A stretch of DNA of 22,138 nucleotides. It comes from Pelargonium nanum. Its lineage: Eukaryota; Streptophyta; Magnoliopsida; Geraniales; Geraniaceae. Below the pieces are notes generated by a model. That model was given only the letters and a program-made list of their open reading frames with translations, had not been told where the DNA came from and made no database searches. The position numbers and the translations under genes were made by a program. The stretch is taken from the NCBI GenBank assembly GCA_036897485.1, contig JAYMTF010001642.1, forward strand, positions 1 through 22,138. Direction: 5' to 3'. Within the stretch, counting starts at the first letter, position 1. Each line of letters opens with the position of its first letter. Of the stretch, positions 1 to 8,225 are shown in pieces.

Positions 1-2
1 CG

Positions 3-140
3 TGGAAGGAAGGGAAATCGAAGTTTGAAGTAGCGAATCATATCCAAGCACAAATTGCCAACGTGTTGGGGTTTGAATGCACCAGTTTAACTAGGAGAGA
101 CAAGTACATGGTCTTGGCAGGTAACGAGGGGGTGATTTAG
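3..140 (+). CDS. 3' terminal part of an unidentified plant gene
   Basis: The frame starting at base 3 is open from the window edge to a TAG at 138-140 and encodes the last 45 residues of a protein (starts WKEGKSKFEV, ends KYMVLAGNEGVI). This stretch is less AT-rich than the DNA after it, which supports coding. The pattern of a small helix (VANHIQAQIANVLGFE) followed by a basic turn (TRRDK) and a strand (YMVLAG) is loosely like an R3H-type nucleic-acid-binding domain, but I could not recognise the family. The start and all upstream exons lie outside the window. It could be the last exon of a multi-exon gene; the AT-rich stretch after the stop is probably its 3'UTR. Confidence 0.45.
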   Translation, partial: WKEGKSKFEVANHIQAQIANVLGFECTSLTRRDKYMVLAGNEGVI

Positions 141-340
141 AAAGCTTGGACTAGTTTCATCTTTTATTTGGAACAAGAAATTTATAAAGGTTGTTTAAAT
201 ATGTTTTTTTCATGATTGCAGTACAGAAACTGATATTGGTATGGGATTTTTATTTGTCTAAGACTCTTATAGCATTGGTTTTGCAAGTTATCATTGGAGA
301 TATACTAATTATATAATCTAATACCCCAGAGAGTCTGTGA

Positions 341-1540
341 GATGAGCTGCTTTTCGCATTTTTCGTAGTCTCATCATCGTGTGTAATAGGAGCTCACAAC
401 TTATGCAATGTGCACATAAATGTTTCATTTCTTAGGCATCACATAAATATGTTGTCTTACTAGAATTAGTCAACACAAGACTTCTTGAGAATCTAGTATG
501 GCACACATATATTCACGATATCAACAGTAAGCATTCATCAAATTTGTAACCAAACACAACCTAAAGTAGTACTATAATTGCTTTACCAACAAACTATATG
601 CATGGAATTTGGGAGAAACATAGAAGACCAAATTGCGATGATGATTAATGCCCCGAAGACAAACAACATATGAAAAAAAAACTATTAAAGAATTTACCTT
701 AGTGTGCATAGCTATACATGTGAAGATTCCCTTAAGCCCTTCATGCTCGTCTCATTCTTCACCGAACAAGTATTTCCATTTGCCCATCATATCCAAAGGT
801 ACCACAGCCCATCGTTTGAATGACTAAACTTGCTATGGTTGGTCTCTATAAAGATATAGACTTGGTTTTGGAACAGTCACATCCGGTAGGTCTTAGCATA
901 ACAAAGGAGTCTTTATAATGTGATGTTCCATTTTGCACCCTGAGATTGCTAAAAGGAAAACTTGCTTAGATATCTGCAACTTTTGTAATCATTTTACCTC
1001 AACACACTTTCGTCTTCAACCACAAATCCATAGCAAACTCTACACACTTCAATCCAGCAAAGGCCGCACCTTTTCCACAACCAATCCTCTTTACTTTCTC
1101 CACTTCAGCATATCTTCCAGCCTCCCTATACAAAAACCATTGAATAAACCAAAATCATGTAAAGACGGCCAAGAATGCAACTTCTACACCTTCAACATTT
1201 CAATAAATCCAACAGGAACTCGGGCCACCCGGCATTGGCTCAATCAACCTTGCACAACCAAGCATATCAATAAACCACACAACCAAAGTGTCCAACATGG
1301 GTTCAAAGCCAAAATCTCTCTCCATTCAATGAAAATAGCACAACCCAAAAGAGAAGTGCTAGACATGTTACAGCATTTTCAACCCCAGAGCACAACATAC
1401 CTTCAAGAGCTCATCAAAGCAACCCTGATTCAGCTAAAGCTCCTGACTTTTCACGAGCAGTGCCAAACACTTCTCTCAGACATTTCATCAAACACATGGC
1501 GTGCAAAACCAATCCAACTCAAATCATCACAAGTCTAAAA
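341..1540. other. non-coding stretch between left-edge gene and U3
   Basis: No convincing gene. A 201-codon open frame at 933-1538 (+) exists only because this stretch is rich in C and A and poor in G. It encodes a Thr/Gln/His/Lys-rich, motif-free sequence without any recognisable domain, and its end runs up to the U3 terminator. It is best read as intergenic or old repeat DNA. Confidence 0.5.
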
Positions 1541-1549
1541 AAAGAGAGG

Positions 1550-1557
1550 AAAAAAAA
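1550..1557 (-). terminator. T8 Pol III terminator after U3
   Basis: Eight A on the plus strand give T8 on the minus strand, about 10 bases after the ACAGACC end of the U3 region. A run of four or more T is the standard RNA polymerase III stop. Confidence 0.7.
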
Positions 1558-1566
1558 GGGGGTTAG

Positions 1567-1784
1567 GGTCTGTCGGACAACCGTTGGATCATTCCAGTTC
1601 GAAGAAACCCCAACTGGAAACGATCCTCTGCAGCCAACTCCCCCATCAGATGGGAGGTCAGCCGTTAATCACGCTCTGATCCAACGGTCTTGATTCGTCA
1701 ACCAGACTTAGATTCTCATCTCACTTGTAATCAAGGATTCAGAGGTACGAGCCTTTAGAAATGATCCTGTTCAAGTAAGGTCGT
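1567..1784 (-). ncRNA. U3: U3 snoRNA gene (possibly a degenerate copy)
   Basis: Read on the minus strand, the RNA begins at 1784 with ACGACCTTACTTGAACAGGA, the plant U3 5' end as I know it. It continues with a box A-like GGATCATTTCTAAAGG (1767-1752) and GGCTCGTACCTCTG. The 3' domain holds a box B GAGCGTGA (1676-1669). A perfect 12-bp stem (ACCGTTGGATCA/TGATCCAACGGT, plus strand 1580-1591 with 1677-1688) closes the 3' domain, and a second hairpin sits inside at 1597-1619. U3 guides early pre-rRNA cleavage in the nucleolus; in plants it is made by RNA polymerase III, which fits the promoter and T-run here. Oddities: the expected box C (TGATGATCG) reads AGAGGATCG at 1629-1621, box D (CTGA) reads CCGA at 1576-1573, and no good TATA box is present. 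The stem is intact, so this is either a divergent working gene or a young pseudogene. The 3' end is approximate. Confidence 0.8.
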
Positions 1785-1838
1785 GACCATCAAGCCTCAT
1801 CAGCTTCTTTATCAAATTTGTTTTGCTTTCAATTTCGC

Positions 1839-1850
1839 CGATGTGGGACT
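1839..1850 (-). promoter_or_regulatory. Upstream sequence element (USE) of U3, Pol III type
   Basis: The minus strand reads AGTCCCACATCG, an exact match to the plant snRNA-gene USE consensus RTCCCACATCG. It lies 54 bp before the RNA start at 1784. A weak AT-rich element (ATTTGATAAAG, 1817-1807) sits between, 21 bp from the USE and about 23 bp from the start. That close spacing is the Pol III arrangement of plant U3/U6 genes rather than the longer spacing of Pol II snRNA genes. The TATA element itself is poor. Confidence 0.8.
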
Positions 1851-1886
1851 TTAAGTTATAAAAAAATAAAAAGCTCTATAGTTATA

Positions 1887-2033
1887 TGGGCTGGGCCTAA
1901 AGCTATGAAAATGGGCTACGTTTTTTTATGTCAGCCCATCTTCAGTTGTATCTAGAACGACATGTCGAATATTAAATTACGAAACGACATCGTATGGTCC
2001 ATTTGTGATCGTCACTTTGACCCTAAAACCCTT
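1887..2033 (+). promoter_or_regulatory. Site II / telo-box-like promoter of the mS41 gene
   Basis: Four TGGGCY (site II) motifs lie within 52 bp: TGGGCT at 1887-1892 overlapping TGGGCC at 1892-1897, TGGGCT at 1912-1917, and one inverted (AGCCCA, 1933-1938). A telo-box-like AAACCCTT follows at 2026-2033, about 50 bp before the ATG. Clusters of site II elements with telo-boxes are known from plant genes for cytosolic and organellar ribosomal proteins and bind TCP-type factors. This agrees with the product of the downstream gene. Confidence 0.65.
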
Positions 2034-2080
2034 GGAGCAGGAACAGCTGAGAAAGACTGAAGAGGAAGTTGCAGACTGAG

Positions 2081-3925
2081 ATGGCTTGGAGGCAAATCCT
2101 GTTCACCGCGAGAACGATTTCGACGCCAACCCAGTTGAATTCGGCACCTGGGTTTTGCAGATTCTTCTCTAAGCCGAGCCCATACATTGGTAAATTTGAT
2201 TAAATTTTATGTTTTTAATTTCATTTTCTGTTTGGTTCCCGAGAAAACTGAGGATGGGGATGGAACAAAAACTGGGTATTAGCATTAGCAACCAAACAGT
2301 TACGGGAACAGATAAAAGGAATGAAATTGGATCTTCTGGTTGATGATGATGATTCTGGATTTCTGACCTAAACTATGCTTATTCTGTTATTAATGAGAGC
2401 TGTATTTTTAGTGGGGTTTGATTTGTTATTGGCGTTTTGTATAACTTGTCAATCTGGAAAGTGTGTTTGAGAGAGTGGTTGGTTTCGTTGCAGCTAAGGT
2501 TGGGATACCAGAGTTTCTGCAGGGAGTGGGGAATGGAGTTGAAGCTCATATTGCGAAGCTTGATTCAGAGATAGGGGACTTCAACAAGCTGCTTGTTACT
2601 CGCACTATGACGCTAAAGAAACTTGGGATCCCATGCAAACATGTAATCATTCTCAATTCTATATCAACTCTCTAAATAGACTCATTTGCAACATGCTCTT
2701 ATCTATGCATATTGTGTTTGGGTTTCATGCTAGATATATTTAAGAAAACCTTTATTATGGTGACTAGGATTGTAGGCATTGATAAATATCACTTGGAACT
2801 GCTGCTTTGTTGATTTGAATTGACTCATCATGTCTAGTTTTGTTCCAAAAATCCTTGTCAAGATGGAAGTTTCAGCTAAAAATAGTCTTATAAATATTAG
2901 TTTCTCTGGTTTGTTGATGTTCTGCATATGTACTAGGAGGTGCATATTGCGCATGCCCTTGAATTCAAAAATACGAAATGGTACAGGGTTGTGTCAAGGG
3001 TGGAAACACTTTGTATTGGGAAGAGTGTAACATAAGTAAACTTGCCTATAGGTTGCAGAGGGAAGATGAACGTAGAGGTTGAATCTCTTCCCTATATATA
3101 GGTTTCCCATTCACTGAGTAGCTGAGTAGAATTACATAGGATAGACAAGTCTTTTGAATATGCTCACGGTTTTGTGGAAAGTATACGGTGATGAGTTAGT
3201 GCGTCTTTCATATCCTGTTGCATCTGATAAAGTATTGATATTAGTGGTGTTTCCATTTAAGGCTAGAGTTTCTGAAGAAGACTCCTAAATCTACCCTATT
3301 GTCTTTCTAATGCGCTATTTCTATAATAATTTTTAGGTGAATAGATGCTTATAGCATTGAGAAAATGTGATAAACCTCATACCAATTCCCCAACAGAAGT
3401 TGGGAAAGGCTCTTTGAATCTTTTGTTTGTATCCTTCTCCTCACTCCATCCCGTCTCCTCCGTTAATCTATGCATTATCATGCATTTTCTTATTAATTCT
3501 GCTTATCTTAGCATAGGCATATCCCTAGTCCCCTAATCATTTCATTTACTTGTTGCAAATAATGTGAATTGGCCTGCATGGATGTGTTTCTTTGTGAAGT
3601 AATAATAACTGTGAGGTTTATTGTTCTATAAGAATTCTTACCATAATGTACTTTAACACCGAAATTTAACATTTCAAGATGACATTTACTAAATAAATAC
3701 ATTAACCATTCAGTATAAATTTTATTAATAATTTTGTGAAGCTTGCTCTCTCACTTTCATGTCGGATTAGATTATTTACACTCCATCTAATTCCTCTACC
3801 TTTTTAACAACCAATTCTAATTTGGCATTTTGGTTCTGCAGAGGAAGCTGATTTTGCGATACACCCAGAAGTACAGGTTGGGACTCTGGAGGCCTCGAGC
3901 TGTGCCAGTAAAACACAAAAGTTAA
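2081..3925 (+). CDS. mS41: Mitochondrial small ribosomal subunit protein mS41 (IGR-motif family)
   Basis: Three coding exons, 2081-2189, 2494-2642 and 3842-3925, with GT-AG introns of 304 and 1199 nt, give a 113-residue protein. Residues 1-36 are rich in Arg, Ser and Thr without acidic residues (MAWRQILFTARTIS; CRFFSKPS), typical of a mitochondrial targeting peptide. Residues 38-105 match the mS41/Fyv4 SAM-like (IGR motif) domain: KVGIPEFLQGVGNGVEAHIAK, then a TMTLKKLGIPCKH helix, then RKLILRYTQKYRLGLWRP. The reading frame stays continuous across both junctions, which supports the splice sites. The family is a component of the mitochondrial small ribosomal subunit. The signature IGR triplet is VGN here (residues 47-49). 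The ATG at 2081 follows a short leader and starts the targeting peptide. Exon 2 read through without splicing gives only a short false ORF. The gene is divergent from U3 and convergent with the gene at 4354-5035. Confidence 0.85.
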
Positions 3926-4353
3926 TTTATTTGGGACCAACTCTGTTTTTTAATCATCCGAATGTAGACGTTGGACTTGAAAAAGGATTGACATGTTAGT
4001 ATGTGCTCTCTTTCTTCACCCCGGTTCATATTTAAATGCTTAGCTTGATATTCAACTAAGGTTTGAAATTCAATGTATGACACACTTTGAACCGAGTAGC
4101 ACGAACAAATAGTATTGAAATTCGTAATAATGTTTGTGTGCTGTGTTAATTTTTAGGCAGGAGTCTGAAACTTGCAATAGAGTAAGGACATGAATACATG
4201 ATCCAATATGCTATTCAGATCGAAAAGCTTGTGAAGTTTTGCACTGCACATGTTGTAGTTTACAATATGCATCTAACAAATTTGCTCTGTGATACCATAA
4301 AAACTTCACATCCTTGAGTTCATATATCTTCTTGAAATTCGAAGATGATCGCA

Positions 4354-5035
4354 TCATAAACGAGAACCCAAGACACCTGAAAATAAACCATTACAATATC
4401 AGTGATTTGATGTATAAACTGAATATGTATCTATATGCAGCATAGTTGTAATTGTTACCTTGAAAGATTACGACATAGCAGAAAACGATGCTAATTGCTA
4501 TTCCTACCATTTTAGTACTGATCTTTGCAGGCAATACTCTCGGCGATGGTGATGATGGTGCTGACGACGATGGAGACGATGATGATGGTAAAACCAAAAC
4601 CCTATCTGTTCTCGTTCTTTTCCATGACCTCATTCGTTCAAGCTTGGTTTGTTTCGGCATTGCATGCTCTGATCCCTCTCTTGAAGTCTTCTTCGTCTCC
4701 AATCTGGGAGCCGAAGATGCCGGATGTCTAGGGGGGCGCGGGGGTTTCGGAGGCTTCCCGAGTTTTTTTCTTTGCTTCTCCTTGTCCTTGAGCTTTGCAG
4801 GTTCTTCCCCATACTTGGTTACCAAAATCTCCAATTTGTCACCTGAAGATGGAGACTTGTTGTTCCTGCTTGAGCCTATTAAAACACCACTTCTCAGCCT
4901 AGACATCATTTTCTTTGGAGGTTCAGTGACTGGTTTTGAGTTCTTGGTACCATCTTCATGGCTTGAGATTGTGCCATTTTCCAAATCTACTATTGTGCCA
5001 TTTTCTTCTCCATCCATTACTTTAGGGCCCATCAT
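4354..5035 (-). CDS. Basic proline-rich protein with C-terminal membrane anchor, unknown function
   Basis: Coding exons are 5035-4459 and 4376-4354 (minus), joined across an 82-nt GT-AG intron (4458-4377), giving 199 residues. An acidic N-terminus with a repeated NGTI motif (12-15, 20-23) is followed by a conserved-looking stretch from SRLRSGVLIGSS, a highly basic KLKDKEKQRKKLG (81-93), a proline run KPPKPPRPPR (94-103), a basic KLERMRSWKRTRTDR (131-145), a Ser/Pro linker (150-165) and a hydrophobic segment MVGIAISIVFCYVVIFQG (176-193) near the C-terminus. The layout, PPKPPRPP plus a basic helix plus a terminal membrane segment ending FQG, resembles a plant-specific uncharacterised family I know only by pattern. 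A tail-anchored endomembrane location is inferred. The first in-frame ATG is at 5035; ATGs at 5032 and 5017 are alternatives. Without the second splice the frame runs on into intron sequence. Confidence 0.72.
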
Positions 5036-5074
5036 CACAACCTCAATGATCTCTTTGCTTTTCCCTCCAACTCT

Positions 5075-5690
5075 CTATGTATGTCAAAACCAAATTAATC
5101 ATCTCAATTACCACAATAGGTATAAAAAAAAATAGATTACTTAAGCGTTGCAGTAAAGAAATTATCACATCTGTCAAATTTGACGACACCGGTACGGATT
5201 GGACCATTTTGAAACAAAATAGAATAGTTTAGGGGACTAAATTAGAATAATATGGATAGCTTGAGAACCAATTCAGAACAAAAATGATAGTTGGGAAACC
5301 AAAATAAAACACAGATCTTGAAATGAAATGTCTTGGAATTGCAAGTTTCTGTTTGCATGAAATGAAATTGTTATGAAAAAAAGAGAGGAAATCTTGAAAA
5401 GTTACAAACAAATTGCAATTTTGATAAAATATCAAGAGATTCACATATTTCAAAGGCAAATAATTATTGATGATTATATATATCAATGTTACATAAACAT
5501 AAATCATTGATTTTGGTTTCTTCAATGTGTTCTTCATTTTATGACAAAATGCAGATAATAATAAACAATTGAAGAAATACAAATGAAATCAGTAATGGGA
5601 ACATACCTATTTCCTGAAGAGAGAATTAGAGAGAAATAAGAGAGATGAGGTTGTTGAAAATGAAATTAGAGAATCAGTATTACCAATTTG
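5075..5690 (-). other. 5'UTR exon and leader intron of the membrane-anchor gene
   Basis: An acceptor (ACATAG at 5080-5075) lies 40 bases before the ATG, and a matching donor (ATAG|GTATGT, intron from 5606) follows a CT-rich, ATG-free leader ending at 5607. The leader exon probably starts between 5650 and 5690. This gives a 532-nt leader intron (5606-5075). Its AT-rich content includes a 117-codon open frame (5229-5582, minus), which is accidental, and old repeat-like text around 5165-5300. The splice pair is inferred from consensus only. Confidence 0.5.
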
Positions 5691-5884
5691 ATTTAATTAA
5701 TAATAATAGTAATTCATATCACAAGACATTCTGGATTTCATTTTATCTTTGACTAATTTTAGTTTTATAATTATTTGATAAAAATAGCACTATATAGTTT
5801 TCTTAGCCTGAATTCTTAGTCCTTAAATAGTTTTTATTTTTACGGTAAGGCATATATTATTAACCTAAATCATTTAGCAACAAC

Positions 5885-6012
5885 TAAGACATCTCCGGGA
5901 CAAACAACCCATTCCAACACCTACGACCAGACATATAATATGAGATTATCTCGCTATGGCATGAGCCACCTTATTCACATATCCCTTCATAAAAAAGAAA
6001 GACACTGGTGTT
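5885..6012 (-). mobile_element. RNase H-like remnant of a retroelement
   Basis: On the minus strand, bases 6012-5949 translate to VSFFFMKGYVNKVAHAIAR followed by a stop. The NKVAHAIAR motif is typical of the C-terminal part of the RNase H-like domain (RVT_3 type) of plant non-LTR retrotransposons and their derivatives. After the stop the frame continues as SHIICL..., the position where the family usually goes on, so the stop is a mutation in a dead copy. No reverse transcriptase is preserved nearby. Confidence 0.45.
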
Positions 6013-6061
6013 AGAGTGCACCAAGTAACGCAAAACTTCGCTACCATTTTTGAAGGTTTGT

Positions 6062-6470
6062 TTGCCAAATAGGGAATATTTTTGCACGGATGAAAACATA
6101 CTTAACTGTGGCACGACATAGCTGTGCACGAATTTTTGTGTACGCTCAATTTGGTCTTCGAGCTGACAATGAAGTATACGAGAAAATAACACAGGTACGT
6201 ACAGAACTAGACGAGCTTCCCGAAAAGCTTCAAAAACTAACATTAGCACTGCCACGAGGTAAAGAAAGGTTGGAGACACTCAAGAACGTAAAAATGGAGC
6301 TTATGAAAGCTTTCAAGGCGAAAAAATCTTCCTAGGTCGGCTATTTCTGTTTCCGAGTCAGTTGGTTGGTTGGGCCATGTTGGTCCTATTCATCTTTCGG
6401 ACTTGTTATTTGGTGATTTAAAAGAGTAATAAAATTTTGTCCTCTTTCCGTCAAAAACAAAAATAAGGAA
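6062..6470 (+). mobile_element. Possible retroelement 3' fragment with short ORF
   Basis: An 81-codon frame (6090-6335) has a charged C-terminal half (DELPEKLQKL, GKERLETLKNVKMELMKAFK) that would form a helix. It is followed by a T-rich tail and AAAACAAAAATAAGG near 6453-6468. The stretch abuts the RNase H remnant, so a second retroelement fragment is the simplest reading. I do not recognise the encoded sequence. A small independent gene cannot be ruled out, but there is no promoter or splice support. Confidence 0.25.
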
Positions 6471-6504
6471 TCCTTTTGACCATTCTTATTTTCTTTCTTT
6501 TACT

Positions 6505-6725
6505 AGCTTGGTTTCATTCCTATACACATGCATGAATGAACTATTTGTCAAATTTGCATGCAAGAATCGCTTCTCGGAAGAAAAAAGAAAATGCAAAATT
6601 GATGCAAAATGGTATTATAACTTTCAGATCTCATACACACAATCTTTGGATTATACATTCATTATTGTAATGACATCGTTGAAGTTTGAAGTTCAATATA
6701 AAAAAAATACTGGAGGATGCTAAAT
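6505..6725 (+). repeat. Diverged dispersed duplication, copy 1
   Basis: Blocks here match copy 2 at 8066-8225 in the same order and orientation: TAGCTTGGTTTCATTCCTAT with CAGCTTTGGTTTCATTTCAA; then TGCAAAATTGATGCAAAATG with TGTAAAGTTGATGTGAAATA; then TTTCAGATCTCATA with TTTGAGATTTCATA; then ATACTGGAGGATGCTAAATA with ATATTGGAGAAAATTAAATA. It does not look coding. Confidence 0.55.
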
Positions 6726-6780
6726 ACTTCAACTATGTACAAAAATATAACATCGTTGAAGTTCAATATAAAGATACTGG
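6672..6780 (+). repeat. Short imperfect direct repeat
   Basis: CATCGTTGAAGTTTGAAGTTCAATATAA... followed by a poly-A and ATACTGG at about 6673-6714 recurs as CATCGTTGAAGTTCAATATA plus AAGATACTGG at about 6751-6780. The second copy lacks one internal GAAGTTT unit. Confidence 0.6.
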
Positions 6781-7289
6781 ATTTCCCAAAAATACGTAGT
6801 AGTATCGTCAACAGATTTGTTGGAGACTGTTGTGTCATGAGCCACCCAATCATGTAATATTATTGGAAGCATCAAACCTACGTGGTTTTGATTTGCAAGA
6901 AAATCGAGTATAGAATTTTTCGCCAAACAACACAACAACAAAGCACAAATCTCTATAAAATAAGTAGAAATATGAAATTTGAGTTTGAAACAAACAAGAA
7001 AAATAGAAAATCTGAATATGAAACATGCATGCAAAAAAGTGAGGAACAAAAAAATGAAATAACAGGTGAAGTCTGAATAAAGAATAGAATATGAGGTTTT
7101 AAAAATTTTGTGTCTCTTACTCGTACTATAAGCTAATAACAATGACATTTTTCAACAAAATTGACGGTGTTCCAGTGATAGCTGATAGGTTGTCTTTCAA
7201 GTTTAGAGAATGTTTATTTTTCATATAAGCAATTGGTATTCTTTATAAATAAAAAAATTCGAGAAGAAAGTAAAAGCCTAATTAGTAAA

Positions 7290-7400
7290 TATCACGTAGG
7301 ACAAGTGGTTGATTTCACTTGATTCCTCGAGATTTCAGATTCGAGTCTCGGTGTGTTGTATACGCTTGCTGATAGGGTTTTTACCGAATCTCGGTGTGTT
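7290..7400 (+). mobile_element. tRNA-derived SINE-like remnant
   Basis: TAGGACAAGTGGTTGATTTC (from about 7297) resembles a tRNA-like A box. GATTCGAGTCTC at about 7341-7352 is a close match to the Pol III B-box consensus GWTCRANNC. The spacing fits a tRNA-related SINE head, and no cloverleaf acceptor stem is visible, so it is not a tRNA gene. TCGGTGTGTTG occurs twice afterwards (near 7352 and 7395). The 3' end and any target-site duplication could not be set. Confidence 0.4.
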
Positions 7401-8060
7401 GGAATCCCAATATTAAAATTTAACATAAGGTAGCAAAGATTGTATCTGCTTTGGTTGAGGAGATGACAAACGGAAAAGCTCTATAGAGGTTTTTGCTTGG
7501 AGGTATCTTATACTTCACGAGCTTGCATTTGGGTTCGAAGAGTCTTTGTATAGTCTGTTTTAGGACCCATAAGATCTAGTTTTGACTTTGCCTCCCTTTT
7601 CGACTTTGAATCCAAGTGATGATGTAGTTTTTAGGTGCCATGCGTCTTTTTTTTACTAAGATTTTTAACTTGTGTAATTATATGCGTATCATTTTTCTGA
7701 CCGTGTTTTTTTACTTGAGCAAAAAGCTTTAACCGGCTAATGCAAAAGTTTGTGTTCATTGGGGTAAACGGTTGGATTAAAATAATAATACACAAATGAT
7801 TTCATGCTAACAAAGAGGTCTAGGAGAATCAGACGATTAAGTTGAACGTTACATCATGTCAAATAAGAAAACGCAAGCATTACTTCACATGTACCAAATG
7901 TGACTATATTTTAAATTTATCCAGAGAAATAATTATAAAATATCATGAAGAAATTATGAGAACCATTTTCATAATGTGTGAGTTATTTGATTAATAAAAC
8001 TTCGGATCAAACAATTCATGAACAGAGCTTCTTCAACATGCAGTCCAACACAGGCTTTTA
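7400..8060. other. No gene seen; possible old repeat DNA
   Basis: All frames are broken. The part at about 7440-7640 is less AT-rich than its surroundings and may be degraded transposon sequence, but I found no recognisable motif. The rest is AT-rich spacer. Confidence 0.4.
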
Positions 8061-8065
8061 TTTCA

Positions 8066-8225
8066 CCAGCTTTGGTTTCATTTCAATACACGTACATAAA
8101 TCATGAACTGGTTCTCAAAATAATAAATGTAAAGTTGATGTGAAATAGTATTTTAACTTTGAGATTTCATATGCTTCAAATATATATCATTTTTGGGATA
8201 TTGGAGAAAATTAAATACTTCTTTT
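8066..8225 (+). repeat. Diverged dispersed duplication, copy 2
   Basis: Partner of the block at 6505-6725, about 1.55 kb away in the same orientation. Many substitutions and small indels mean the duplication is old. No target-site duplications or terminal repeats were seen. Confidence 0.55.

Noticed and set aside
933..1538. 201-codon plus-strand open frame
   Set aside because: Composition artefact of C/A-rich, G-poor DNA. No domain or plausible start context, and it ends at the U3 terminator region.
1561..1690. The 12-bp inverted repeat as transposon ends
   Set aside because: It is explained as the terminal stem of the U3 RNA 3' domain.
4488..5135. 215-codon plus-strand open frame
   Set aside because: It is the antisense of the membrane-anchor gene. 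The minus strand has the splice sites, the basic and proline-rich motifs and the terminal membrane segment.
7297..7370. A tRNA gene
   Set aside because: A and B box-like words are present, but no acceptor stem or anticodon arm pairing can be drawn; a SINE-like remnant fits better.
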